25,205 nucleotides of DNA from CAYYWV01 sp964475385 (lineage in GTDB: Bacteria; Pseudomonadota; Alphaproteobacteria; JAAXGF01). The notes under the pieces are model-generated. The model was given only the letters and a program-made list of their open reading frames with translations. It searched no databases and had not been told where the DNA came from. Below, in pieces: positions 9,986-18,046 of the stretch. Numbering within the stretch: the first letter of the stretch is position 1; each line of letters begins with the position of its first letter. Position numbers and translations under genes: made by a program. The stretch is from the NCBI GenBank assembly GCA_964475385.1, contig CAYYWV010000031.1, forward strand, positions 1-25,205, written 5' to 3'.

Positions 9986-10526
9986 CGCGGCGCGGGGCGG
10001 CGACCTCGACCTCCTCGAAGGCGACCGTGCGAAGCCGCCCCTCGATCCGCCTGGCGAGCTCGCCCGGCCGCAGCAGGTGATCGGGGTTGCGGGGCCGGCC
10101 GAAGCGTTCGTTGCCCTGCGCGAAGGTCTCGTAGATCAGCACCCCGCCGGGGGCGAGCGCCGCGATCAGGGCCGGGAACAGGGGCCGGTGGAGGTAGTTG
10201 GTCACCACCACGCCGCCGAAGGCGCGGGCGGGCGGCCGCCAGCCGCCGGGCGCTTCGAGATCGGCCTCGATGCGGGTGAGCCGTCCGCTCTCGTCGTCGG
10301 CGTCGAGCTGGGAGAGGTCGCGGTCGACCGCGGTCACGGGATGGCCGCGGGCGAGGAACAGACGCACATGCCGCCCCGGGCCGCAGGCGAGGTCGAGCAC
10401 CGGCGCGCCCGCCGGCACCAGGGGCGCGAAGCGCTCGACCCAGGGCGACGGCGCAAGGGCGCGATGGCGTTCCGCGGCGAGAGCGGCGCGGCGGGCATGG
10501 GCTTCGGGCCGACGTTCGGATGCCAT
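9939..10526 (-). CDS. Small class I SAM-dependent methyltransferase
   Basis: A 195-residue methyltransferase. Seen: SAM-binding motif I VLDLACGPGRHV (43-54), an acidic residue after strand 2 (VTAVDRD, 65-71), VVVTNYLHRPLFPAL for motif IV and LAPGGVLIYETFAQGNERFGRPRNPDHLL for the motif V/VI region. The tail after ETFA resembles TehB-like or UbiE/thiopurine-type small methyltransferases of unknown substrate. It is divergent from the DUF1178 gene across a 70-base AT-rich gap, and its 3' end overlaps the Nit gene by 47 bases in antisense. The substrate cannot be told from sequence. Confidence 0.85.
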   Translation of the reverse strand: MASERRPEAHARRAALAAERHRALAPSPWVERFAPLVPAGAPVLDLACGPGRHVRLFLARGHPVTAVDRDLSQLDADDESGRLTRIEADLEAPGGWRPPARAFGGVVVTNYLHRPLFPALIAALAPGGVLIYETFAQGNERFGRPRNPDHLLRPGELARRIEGRLRTVAFEEVEVAAPRRAKIQRICAVADPSAS

Positions 10527-10596
10527 TTTGCGGCGATGCTGTGGTAAATGTCGAATTTATGGTAACTTAATGTAAACGGAACGGGCAGCTCCTGCG
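10527..10596. promoter_or_regulatory. AT-rich divergent promoter region (methyltransferase / DUF1178)
   Basis: This 70-base gap has a clearly AT-rich core in a GC-rich setting. On the plus strand TTGCGG (10528-10533) and TCGAAT (10551-10556) are 17 bases apart. On the minus strand a TTTACA hexamer occurs but without a good -10. Three GTAA words lie at about 10543, 10562 and 10572. Promoters for both genes are expected here; the exact boxes are uncertain. Confidence 0.4.
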
Positions 10597-11025
10597 ATGA
10601 TCGTTTTCGACCTCAAATGCGCCCACGGCCACGTCTTCGAGGCGTGGTTCCGCGACAGCGCGACCTATGACGCGCAGGCCCGCGCGGGCGAGGTGGTCTG
10701 CCCGGTCTGCGGCGACACCCGGATCGCCAAGGCGCCGATGGCGCCCCAGGTCGCGCGCCGCGGCGACGAGGCGCCCCTGGCCCGCGAGGCCGCGCCGCCG
10801 CCGGTCGCCGAGGCCATGCGGCGGCTGCGCGCGCTGCGGGCGCATATCGAGAAGACCTTCGACAACGTGGGCGACCGGTTCCCCGAGGAGGCGCGCAAGA
10901 TCCATTACGGCGAGGCCGAACGCCGCGACATTTACGGCGAGGCGACCCTTGAGGAAGCCCGCGCGCTCGACGAGGAGGGCATCGCCTTCGGCATCCTGCC
11001 CCGGCTGCCGCGCCACGACGCCTGA
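10597..11025 (+). CDS. DUF1178 family protein
   Basis: A 142-residue conserved protein of unknown function. Seen: MIVFDLKCAHGHVFEAWF at the N-terminus, a second cysteine pair CPVC (35-38), and KAPMAPQVA, together giving a zinc-ribbon-like pattern (C8, H12, C35, C38). A Pro/Ala-rich linker (about 55-72) leads to a helical second half containing HIEKTFDNVGDRFPEEARKIHYGEAE and a GEATLEEARALDEEGI segment. The whole length fits DUF1178, which is common in proteobacteria and often lies near glutaredoxin and Nit genes. It converges on ubiG with a 22-base gap filled by short tandem repeats. Confidence 0.93.
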   Translation: MIVFDLKCAHGHVFEAWFRDSATYDAQARAGEVVCPVCGDTRIAKAPMAPQVARRGDEAPLAREAAPPPVAEAMRRLRALRAHIEKTFDNVGDRFPEEARKIHYGEAERRDIYGEATLEEARALDEEGIAFGILPRLPRHDA

Positions 11026-11053
11026 ATCAGGGATCAGGGATCGGGCGTCAGGG
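11026..11053. repeat. Tandem 7-bp repeat, unit ATCAGGG
   Basis: Four adjacent 7-mers read ATCAGGG, ATCAGGG, ATCGGGC and GTCAGGG. They start at the base after the DUF1178 stop and run through the ubiG stop codon (11048-11050). Confidence 0.7.
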
Positions 11054-11806
11054 CGCGGGTTTCTCGCCCATCGCCATGTAGTTGACCGAAACGTCGTCGG
11101 CGAGCGACCAGGCGTCGGCGAACGGGTTGTAGCGAACGCCCGCAAGCTCGACGATCTTGACCCCGCCGCGCCGCAGGCGCGCGGCGAGCTCGCTCGGACG
11201 CACGAACTTGCGCCAGTCGTGGGTGCCGCGCGGGAGCCAGCGCAAGAGATACTCGGCGCCGACGATGGCGAGCGCGAAGCTCTGCGGCGTGCGGTTGAGG
11301 GTGGCGACGAACATCGCGCCCCCCGGCTTCACCAGCGCGCAGCAGGCGGCGAGGAAGGCGTCGAGGTCGGCGACGTGCTCGACGACCTCCATGGCCATCA
11401 CCACGTCGAAACGTTCGCCGGCGCGGGCCAGCGCCTCGACGTCGGCGTGGCGGTAGTCGATGGCGAGCCCGCCCGCCGCGGCGTGGGCGGCGGCGACGCG
11501 GATGTTCTCGGCCGCGGCGTCGATCCCCGTGACCCGCGCGCCGAGCCTGGCCATCGGCTCGGACAACAGCCCCGCCCCGCAGCCGACGTCGATCAGCGTG
11601 AGTCCGGCGAGCGGCGCGTCGCCGTCCGCATCGCGGCCGAGCCGGGCGGCGAGGCGGTCGCGGACGAAGCGGATGCGGACCGGGTTCAACCGGTGCAGCG
11701 CCCGCATCGGGCCGTCGGCGCGCCACCAGCGCTCGGCGAGCGCCTCGAAGCGCGCGATCTCGTCGGCGTCGACGGTGCGGGCGGCGCCGGGGTCGGCAGG
11801 GGGCAT
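11048..11806 (-). CDS. ubiG: Ubiquinone biosynthesis O-methyltransferase UbiG
   Basis: UbiG performs the two O-methylations of ubiquinone synthesis with SAM as donor. The protein is 252 residues, normal for the family. Seen: the N-terminal VDADEIARFEALAERWW signature, LHRLNPVRIRFVRD, motif I IDVGCGAGLLSEPMARLGA (72-90), MEVVEHV (139-145) and LNRTPQSFALAIVGAEYLL (170-188). The ATG at 11806 was chosen because the family signature begins shortly after it; the reading frame stays open far upstream, antisense to lysC, with no meaning. The gene is divergent from lysC, an arrangement common in alphaproteobacteria. Confidence 0.96.
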   Translation of the reverse strand: MPPADPGAARTVDADEIARFEALAERWWRADGPMRALHRLNPVRIRFVRDRLAARLGRDADGDAPLAGLTLIDVGCGAGLLSEPMARLGARVTGIDAAAENIRVAAAHAAAGGLAIDYRHADVEALARAGERFDVVMAMEVVEHVADLDAFLAACCALVKPGGAMFVATLNRTPQSFALAIVGAEYLLRWLPRGTHDWRKFVRPSELAARLRRGGVKIVELAGVRYNPFADAWSLADDVSVNYMAMGEKPAP

Positions 11807-11853
11807 GGCGGGTTTCCTTCGAACGCGGGCGAAGACCGGGCTCAAGGCGTCAT

Positions 11854-11882
11854 TTGACGCGTGCGCGCAAACTTTGTATACG
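11854..11882 (+). promoter_or_regulatory. Predicted sigma70-type promoter for lysC
   Basis: TTGACG (11854-11859) and TATACG (11877-11882) are separated by 17 bases. The transcript would start near 11889 and carry a leader of about 77 bases. A CGCGCG-CTGTT-CGCGCG hairpin (11881-11897) straddles the start region. No lysine riboswitch-like architecture was recognised in the leader. Confidence 0.6.
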
Positions 11883-11965
11883 CGCGCTGTTCGCGCGGCA
11901 ACTGCGCAATCGTCCCGCCCAGCGCGTCGGTCTTTGGCGCCTTGAGCGGGCGGGAGCCCCCGAAG

Positions 11966-13186
11966 ATGGCCCGAATCGTACAGAAATACGGTGGCACCTC
12001 CGTGGCCGACCTCGACCGCATCCGCCATGTGGCGCAGCGGGTCAAGGCGGCGGTGGACCGCGGCGACGAGGTCGCGGTGGTTCTTTCGGCCATGGCCGGT
12101 GTGACCGACCGGCTCGCCGGCTGGGTGGCCGAGATCGCGCCCGTGCACGATGCGCGCGAGTACGACGCCGTGGTCGCGACCGGCGAGCAGGTGACCTGCG
12201 GGCTGCTCGCGCTCGCCCTGCAGGAGCTCGGCGTCTCCGCGCGGTCCTGGCTCGGCTGGCAGGTTCCGATCCATACCGACGACAGCCATGGCAAGGCGAG
12301 CATCTCCGAGATCGAGACCGGCGCGTTGATCGAACGCCTCGCCGCCGGCCAGGTCGCGGTGGTCGCCGGCTTTCAGGGGGTCGGGCCGGACGGCCGCATC
12401 ACCACCCTGGGCCGCGGCGGGTCCGACACCTCGGCGGTGGCGCTCGCCGCCGCGCTTGGGGCCGAGCGCTGCGACATCTTCACCGACGTCGATGGGGTGT
12501 ATACCGCCGATCCCCGCATCGTGGCCGCGGCCCGCAAGCTTGACAAGATCACCTATGAGGAGATGCTCGAGCTGGCGTCCCAGGGCGCCAAGGTGCTCCA
12601 GACCCGCGCCGTCGCGCTCGCCATGGCCCGCCAGGTGCGCGTTCAAGTGCTTTCGAGCTTCAACCACTCCCCCGGAACCCTGGTCGTTGACGAGGACGAG
12701 ATCGTGGAAAAGCAACGGGTAAGCGGAATCGCCTACAGCCGCGACGACGCCAAGATCACCTTGGTCGGCGTTCCCGACCGGCCCGGCGTGGCCGCCGCCA
12801 TCTTCGGGCCGCTCGCCGAGGCCAACATCAACGTCGACATGATCGTCCAGAATGTCGCCGCCGACGGCTCGCTCACCGATCTCACCTTCACCGTCGCCAA
12901 GGCCGATCTCGACCGCGCGCTCGCGGTGATCGAGGCCGCTCGCGCCGACCTCGGGTTCGAGACCCTGGTTCCCGACCGCAACGTGGCCAAGGTCTCGGTG
13001 ATCGGCGTCGGCATGCGCAGCCACGCCGGCGTCGCCAGCCAGATGTTCGCGACCCTCGCCGAGAAGGGCATCAACATCCAGGTGATCTCGACCTCGGAGA
13101 TCAAGATCAGCGTGCTGATCGCCGACGAGTACGTCGAGCTTGCGTTGCGCGCGCTGCATACCGCCTACGGACTGGACGCCCAGTAG
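11966..13186 (+). CDS. lysC: Aspartokinase (lysine-sensitive type, two ACT domains)
   Basis: Aspartokinase phosphorylates aspartate, the first step to lysine, threonine, methionine and diaminopimelate. The protein is 406 residues. Seen: the kinase start IVQKYGGTSV (4-13), VVATGEQVT (69-77), the GRGGSDTSAVALAAAL substrate and ATP region (149-164), TDVDGVYTADPR (173-184), then two ACT domains (about 262-330 and 341-406) with VPDRPGVAAAIF and INIQVISTSEIKISVLI, the part that binds feedback effectors. The ATG at 11966 begins the canonical KYGGTS N-terminus; the frame is open to 11861 but that part is atypical. The next gene starts two bases after the stop, and ptsP overlaps that one, indicating a three-gene unit. 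Confidence 0.97.
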   Translation: MARIVQKYGGTSVADLDRIRHVAQRVKAAVDRGDEVAVVLSAMAGVTDRLAGWVAEIAPVHDAREYDAVVATGEQVTCGLLALALQELGVSARSWLGWQVPIHTDDSHGKASISEIETGALIERLAAGQVAVVAGFQGVGPDGRITTLGRGGSDTSAVALAAALGAERCDIFTDVDGVYTADPRIVAAARKLDKITYEEMLELASQGAKVLQTRAVALAMARQVRVQVLSSFNHSPGTLVVDEDEIVEKQRVSGIAYSRDDAKITLVGVPDRPGVAAAIFGPLAEANINVDMIVQNVAADGSLTDLTFTVAKADLDRALAVIEAARADLGFETLVPDRNVAKVSVIGVGMRSHAGVASQMFATLAEKGINIQVISTSEIKISVLIADEYVELALRALHTAYGLDAQ

Positions 13187-13188
13187 AC

Positions 13189-14238
13189 ATGGACCAGGCG
13201 ATGGACCGGATCGAGGCCCGCCGTCGTCTGGACGCGCTGTGGGCGCGCGGCTGCGCCTTTCTCGGCACCGAGCTCGCGATCATGGGCGGGGCCATGTCCT
13301 GGGTCTCCGAGCACAACCTGGTCGCGGCGACCTCGAACGCGGGCGGCTTCGGCGTGATCGCCTGCGGGTCGATGTCGCCCGCTGAGCTCGACGGCGAGAT
13401 CGCGGCGACCTCTGCGCTCACCGACCGGCCCTTCGGCGTCAACCTGATCGTCATGCACCCCGCGCTCGATGCGCTGGTCGATGTCTGCCTCCGCCACGGC
13501 GTCGGCCATGTGGTGCTCGCCGGCGGCGTGCCGCGCGGCAAGACGATCGCCAAGCTCAAGGACGGCGGGGCGCGGGTGCTCGCCTTCGCCGCCACCGTCA
13601 GCCTTGCGCGTCGCCTGCTTCGGCTCGGCGTCGATGCGCTGGTCATCGAGGGCATGGAGGCGGGCGGCCACATCGGGCGGGTGTCGACCGGCGTGCTCGC
13701 CCAGGAGATTCTGCCCGAGGTGCGCGAAGCGCCGATCTTCGTGGCCGGCGGGATCGGCCGCGGCGAAGCGATCGTGAGCTACCTTCAGATGGGGGCCGCC
13801 GGCTGCCAGATCGGCACCCGGCTCGTCTGCGCCACCGAATCGATCGCGCATCCCGCCTTCAAGAACGCGATCATCCGCGCCCAGGCCCGCGACGCCCAGC
13901 CCTCGGTGCAGGTCGACCCGAATTTTCCGGTGATCCCGGTCCGCGCGCTCGCCAACCGGGCGACCCAGCGCTTCGTCGAGACCCAGCACGAGATCATCGC
14001 CCGCTTTCGCGCCGGCGAGCTCGAGCAAAAAGAGGCCCAGCTCGCGATCGAGCATTTCTGGGCCGGCGCGCTGCGTCGGGCGGTGATCGAGGGCGACGTG
14101 GAAAACGGTTCGCTCATGGCGGGCCAAAGCGTGGGCATGGTCACGCGCGAGCAACCGGTCGCCGAGATCCTCGCCGAGCTGGTCGATCAGGCCCTCGGCT
14201 GTCTCGGCGGCGAGCGCGAGGAGAGGGCGGCCCAGTGA
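13189..14238 (+). CDS. Nitronate monooxygenase / FabK-like FMN-binding TIM-barrel protein
   Basis: A 349-residue flavoprotein of the 2-nitropropane dioxygenase family. Seen: MSWVSEHNLVAATSNAGGFGVIACG (36-60) for the first FMN-phosphate loop, EGMEAGGHIGR (154-164) with the family His H161, and the second FMN site FVAGGIGRGEAI...MGAAGCQIGTR (184-211). Nitronate monooxygenases oxidise alkyl nitronates; FabK enoyl-ACP reductases share this fold and the same GGHxG motif, so the substrate is uncertain. The ATG at 13189 is used; a second ATG at 13201 is equally well placed. It sits two bases after lysC, and its stop overlaps the ptsP start by four bases, so it is firmly part of the operon. Confidence 0.88.
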   Translation: MDQAMDRIEARRRLDALWARGCAFLGTELAIMGGAMSWVSEHNLVAATSNAGGFGVIACGSMSPAELDGEIAATSALTDRPFGVNLIVMHPALDALVDVCLRHGVGHVVLAGGVPRGKTIAKLKDGGARVLAFAATVSLARRLLRLGVDALVIEGMEAGGHIGRVSTGVLAQEILPEVREAPIFVAGGIGRGEAIVSYLQMGAAGCQIGTRLVCATESIAHPAFKNAIIRAQARDAQPSVQVDPNFPVIPVRALANRATQRFVETQHEIIARFRAGELEQKEAQLAIEHFWAGALRRAVIEGDVENGSLMAGQSVGMVTREQPVAEILAELVDQALGCLGGEREERAAQ

Positions 14239-16502
14239 CGGCGCAGGTCGCGGGCCGCGGCCCGCGGGCCCTCCTGCGCCGGCTCCACGAGGTCATGGCG
14301 GCCCCGAGCTCGGCTCAGGCGCGGCTCGACAAGGTCGTCCGTCTGGTCGCCGCCAACATGGTCGCCGAGGTCTGCTCGGTCTACCTCATGCGCGCGGGCC
14401 AGGTGCTCGAGCTGTTCGCCACCGAAGGGCTCAACCCCGAGGCGGTGCACCGCACCCGGCTTCGCGTCGGCGAGGGCCTGGTCGGCCGCATCGCCGCTTA
14501 CGCCAGGCCCCTCAACCTGTCCGACGCCCAGGCCCATCCCGATTTCGCCTACCGCCCCGAGACCGGCGAGGAGGCCTACCACTCGCTGCTCGGGGTGCCG
14601 ATTCTGCGCGCGGGCCGGGTGATCGGCGTGCTCGTGGTCCAGAACCGGACCCGCCGCCAGTACGACGACGAGGAGGTCGAAGCGCTCCAGACCATCGCGA
14701 TGGTGCTTTCCGAGCTCGTCGGCTCGGGCGACCTGATCCCGCCCGACGAGCTCCACGAACCCGGCGGCAATGCGACCATCGCCCGGCGGATCGAAGGGAT
14801 GAAGCTCGCCAACGGGCTCGCCATCGGCGCCGCCGTCCTTCACCAGCCCCAGGTGGTGATCGAACGGGTGGTCGCCGACGATCCGGCTTACGAACGCGAG
14901 CGGTTGGGCCGTGCGGTGGCGGCGCTGCGCCGTTCGGTCGACCGTATGATCGCGGCCCAGGGCGACGGCGGAGGCGCGCCGCTCGACGTGCTCGAGACCT
15001 ACCGCATGTTCGCCGAGGACCAGGGGTGGTTGCGCCGCATCGACGAGGCGATCGGGACCGGGCTCACCGCCGAGGCGGCGGTTCTGCGCGTCCAAGAAGA
15101 CACCCGGGCGCGAATGAGCCAGGCCGCCGATTCCTACCTGCGCGAGCGCTTGCTCGATCTCGACGATCTCGCCGGGCGTCTGCTCGCCCATCTCTCGGGC
15201 CGGCCGCCGCGTCCGCCCGACGAGGCCCTGCCCGAGGCCTTCGTGGTCATCGCGCGTTCGATGGGGCCGGCCGACCTTCTCGAGTACCCGCGCGACCGTC
15301 TCAGGGGCGCAGTGCTCGAAGAAGGCTCGCCCACCGCCCATGTCGCGATCGTCGCCCGCGCCCTCGACATTCCGTTGCTCGGCCAGGCCCGCGGCGCGCT
15401 CGGCGAGATCGACGCCGGCGACACCGTGATCGTCGACGGCGAGGCCGAATGCGTCTATGTCCGGCCGAGCGAGGATGCGATCGCCGCCTTCGAGGACAGC
15501 CTGCGGCTTCGCGCCGCCCGCCGCGCGGTCTACGCCGCGGTGCGCGACGCCCCTGCGATCACCCGCGACGGCCAGCGGGTTCTTCTCAACATCAACGCAG
15601 GAATTCCCATCGACATGGTCGATCCCGCCGAGGTCGGGGCCGACGGGGTCGGGCTCTACCGCACCGAGCTGCCTTTCATGCTGGGGGCGGGGATTCCCGA
15701 CAGCCGCGCCCAGGCCGACCATTATCGCCGTGTCCTGGCGCGCGCGGGCGGCCGCGAGGTGGTGTTCCGCACCTTCGACATCGGCGGCGACAAGCGGGTG
15801 CCCGGCTTCGAGCACGGCGAGGAGCGCAACCCGGCGCTGGGGTGGCGGTCGCTCAGGCTCGCGCTCGACCGGCCGATGCTGTTGCGCCAGCAGCTCCGAG
15901 CGCTTTTGCGCGCGGCGGCGGGGCGGCGGCTCAACATCATGTTCCCGATGGTCACCGAGGTCGCCGAGTTCGACGCCGCCCGCGCCATCCTCGAGCGCGA
16001 GCGCGCCCGCGCCGAGGCCCGCGACGAACCGCAGCCGAGCGCGGTCCGGGTCGGCGCTATGATCGAGGTGCCTCATCTTCTTTGGCAGCTTCCCGCCCTT
16101 CTCGAGCGGGTGGACTTCCTGTCGGTCGGCAGCAACGACCTCACCCAGTTCGTCTTCGCGAGCGGGCGAACGGACCCCCGCCTGGTCGGGCGGTACGATC
16201 CCCTCTCGCCGGGGATGCTCGCTCTTTTGCGCGATCTCGTCGCGCGCTGCGCCGAGGCGCGGGTGCCTTTGTCGCTGTGCGGCGAGATGGCGGGCCGGCC
16301 CTTAGAGGCGATGGCGCTGATCGGGGTAGGCTTGCGCGCGCTTTCGCTTTCGCCGTCGGCGGTGGGTTCGGTCAAGACCATGGTCCGCAGCTTGGACGCC
16401 GCCGCGCTCAGCGCTTATATGGCGACCCTCTATGATTTGCCTGACCACAGTTTGCGTGATAGATTTCGCAATTACGCCAAAGATCACGGCGTTTTCATCT
16501 AG
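14235..16502 (+). CDS. ptsP: Nitrogen-PTS enzyme I (EI-Ntr), PEP-protein phosphotransferase
   Basis: EI-Ntr takes phosphate from PEP and passes it to NPr, starting the regulatory nitrogen phosphotransfer chain that ends on EIIA-Ntr. The protein is 755 residues. Seen: a GAF sensor domain (about 28-165), the helical NPr-binding segment (about 180-330), the swivelling phosphohistidine domain with active H369 in GSPTAHVAIVARALDIP, and the PEP-binding barrel with VGLYRTELPFM (472-482), FRTFDIGGDKR (511-521), SVGSNDLTQFVFASGRTDP (630-648) and LCGEMAG (681-687) with the proton-donor Cys C682. GAF domains of this family are reported to sense glutamine. It starts with GTG overlapping the previous stop (GTGA). 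ptsO and ptsN are not in the window. Confidence 0.96.
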   Translation: MTAQVAGRGPRALLRRLHEVMAAPSSAQARLDKVVRLVAANMVAEVCSVYLMRAGQVLELFATEGLNPEAVHRTRLRVGEGLVGRIAAYARPLNLSDAQAHPDFAYRPETGEEAYHSLLGVPILRAGRVIGVLVVQNRTRRQYDDEEVEALQTIAMVLSELVGSGDLIPPDELHEPGGNATIARRIEGMKLANGLAIGAAVLHQPQVVIERVVADDPAYERERLGRAVAALRRSVDRMIAAQGDGGGAPLDVLETYRMFAEDQGWLRRIDEAIGTGLTAEAAVLRVQEDTRARMSQAADSYLRERLLDLDDLAGRLLAHLSGRPPRPPDEALPEAFVVIARSMGPADLLEYPRDRLRGAVLEEGSPTAHVAIVARALDIPLLGQARGALGEIDAGDTVIVDGEAECVYVRPSEDAIAAFEDSLRLRAARRAVYAAVRDAPAITRDGQRVLLNINAGIPIDMVDPAEVGADGVGLYRTELPFMLGAGIPDSRAQADHYRRVLARAGGREVVFRTFDIGGDKRVPGFEHGEERNPALGWRSLRLALDRPMLLRQQLRALLRAAAGRRLNIMFPMVTEVAEFDAARAILERERARAEARDEPQPSAVRVGAMIEVPHLLWQLPALLERVDFLSVGSNDLTQFVFASGRTDPRLVGRYDPLSPGMLALLRDLVARCAEARVPLSLCGEMAGRPLEAMALIGVGLRALSLSPSAVGSVKTMVRSLDAAALSAYMATLYDLPDHSLRDRFRNYAKDHGVFI

Positions 16503-16535
16503 CAGCCTGCTGGGCGACCCGGTAAGGTGTCGACC

Positions 16536-16568
16536 GTTCGGCGTCCGGGCCCTTTCGGGCGTGCGAAC
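16536..16568 (+). terminator. Imperfect hairpin downstream of ptsP
   Basis: GTTCG (16536-16540) can pair with CGAAC (16564-16568), and inside it GCCC (16549-16552) pairs with GGGC (16557-16560) around a TTTC loop. The two stems are joined by unequal internal loops and no T run follows. It is the only structured element seen in the 140-base ptsP-rodZ gap, which may also hold a promoter I cannot place. Confidence 0.25.
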
Positions 16569-16642
16569 GTTCTGGAGGAGACGTGTGGCGTCAATATTGC
16601 GCGCCCGGAGCTGCGCCCTTCCGGCGCGGAAGATGACCGGTC

Positions 16643-17950
16643 ATGGCCTACCCGCGCCATCATCAGGTTGAGCCGGGGGGCGGCCGGACCCCGCACCTGC
16701 GCGAGGTCGACGCGCAGGCGCGTGGCGTCGCCGACGAGCTGGTCCGGGCCCGGCTCGCGCTCGGCTACGATCTCGAGCAGGTCGCCGAGATCCTGCGCAT
16801 CCGCTACGATCATCTGCGCGCGATCGAGGAGGGGCGCTTCAACGACCTGCCGGGGCCGACTTATGTGATCGGCTTTCTGCGCAGCTACGCCCGCTTCCTC
16901 GGTCTCGACGCCGAGGATCTGGTCGCCCGCTTCAAGGCCGAGACCGCTGATTTCGCGGCCCAGCAGAAGCTCGACTTCCCGTCGCCGATCGACGAGGGAC
17001 GGCTGCCGACGGGCCGCATGCTTCTGGTCGCTTTGGCGCTCGCGGGAGCGGCCTACGGCGGCTGGTACTATGTGAACAACGTCGACCGGCTGCGCAATCC
17101 GCAGGTGCCCGAGGTTCCGGCCGAGATCGTCGAACAGGCTGGCCTCGCCAAGCCCGAGACCGCACCGCCGGCGCCCGCCGCGCCGGCGGCCGGAGCGAGC
17201 GAGGCGGAAGCTCCGTCTGCATCCGCGCCCACGCCCGCGCCTGCGGCGGAGGCGGAGGCCCCGGCCGCGCCGACCGCCGAATCCGCCCCATCGCCGGCTC
17301 CGGCGTTGGAGACGCGCCCGGCGGCGACCGTCGCCGCCGCGCCGTCCGCGCCCGCGCAGGAGCAGGCCGCCGCGCCGCCTGCGCCTTCGTCTGAGCCGGC
17401 CCCCGCGCCTGTGGCCGAGGCTGCGCCGGAAACGCCGCCGCCGGCGACCGACGAGGCCGCGCCGACGACGGCGACCGGTCCGGCGCTTGCGCCCGCGCCG
17501 TCTGCGCCCGAAACCGATGGCGGGACCGGCATCGAAAGCCGCCGCGTCGAACCCCACGCCCGAGGCCGCGCCGAGACCGCTCCGGTGCCAGCGCCGCGCG
17601 CGGCCGCTGCGGCGTTGCCCGCGGTGCCGCCGCCGGCCGAGGCCATGTCCGGCTATGTCCCGCGGGTGTTCGGCCGCGCCAATGTGGACGCCCGGATTCG
17701 GCTGCGCGCCTCGCAAGAGGCCTGGGTCCAGATTACCGGCACCGACAACGAGTTGGTTCTGACCCGGATTCTGCGCCCCGGCGATGTCTATCTGGTGCCC
17801 AACAAGCCCGGGCTGACCCTGATGACGGGCAACGCCGGGGGGATCGAGATCACGGTCGACGGCAAGTCGGTCGGGCCGCTCGGCCCGGTGGGCGCGGTCC
17901 GCCGCGACGTCGCTCTCGATCCCGACAAGCTGCTCGCCGGCCGCCCCTGA
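16643..17950 (+). CDS. rodZ: RodZ-like protein (HTH, transmembrane segment, DUF4115)
   Basis: A 435-residue inner-membrane protein. Seen in order: a cytoplasmic RodZ-type helix-turn-helix domain (about 28-98, with LRIRYDHLRAIEEGRFNDLP and TYVIGFLRSYARFLGL), a short linker, one transmembrane segment (RMLLVALALAGAAYGGWYYV, 125-144), a long Pro/Ala/Glu-rich periplasmic linker (about 170-335), and a C-terminal DUF4115 beta domain (about 345-425, containing AWVQITGTDNELVLTRIL). RodZ links MreB filaments to the cell-wall elongation machinery. The order rodZ-ispG-hisS also occurs in E. coli and supports the name. The linker is unusually long and low in complexity. The MreB-binding function is inferred from family and context. 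Confidence 0.9.
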   Translation: MAYPRHHQVEPGGGRTPHLREVDAQARGVADELVRARLALGYDLEQVAEILRIRYDHLRAIEEGRFNDLPGPTYVIGFLRSYARFLGLDAEDLVARFKAETADFAAQQKLDFPSPIDEGRLPTGRMLLVALALAGAAYGGWYYVNNVDRLRNPQVPEVPAEIVEQAGLAKPETAPPAPAAPAAGASEAEAPSASAPTPAPAAEAEAPAAPTAESAPSPAPALETRPAATVAAAPSAPAQEQAAAPPAPSSEPAPAPVAEAAPETPPPATDEAAPTTATGPALAPAPSAPETDGGTGIESRRVEPHARGRAETAPVPAPRAAAAALPAVPPPAEAMSGYVPRVFGRANVDARIRLRASQEAWVQITGTDNELVLTRILRPGDVYLVPNKPGLTLMTGNAGGIEITVDGKSVGPLGPVGAVRRDVALDPDKLLAGRP

Positions 17951-18046
17951 CGGGACCCGCTCCGGGCGGGCGGCTTTACAGGCCCCGGGGGCTGGGCTAT
18001 CAGTGAACCGCAGCGGACAGCCCCGCCACAATCGAACGAGCGCCTC
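17951..18046 (+). other. rodZ-ispG intergenic gap
   Basis: A 96-base gap. It contains a GC-rich stretch with GGCCCCGGGGGC near its middle but no T run, no convincing promoter and no small gene. Read-through from rodZ into ispG is the simplest view. Confidence 0.4.

Noticed and set aside
11807..13159. Long upstream extension of the ubiG frame opposite lysC
   Set aside because: The extra 451 codons have no domain, lie antisense to a complete lysC, and UbiG's family signature starts just after the ATG at 11806.
13189..14238. Naming the flavoprotein fabK
   Set aside because: The GGHxG motif and FMN sites are shared by FabK and nitronate monooxygenases, and the lysC-ptsP context does not favour fatty-acid synthesis.
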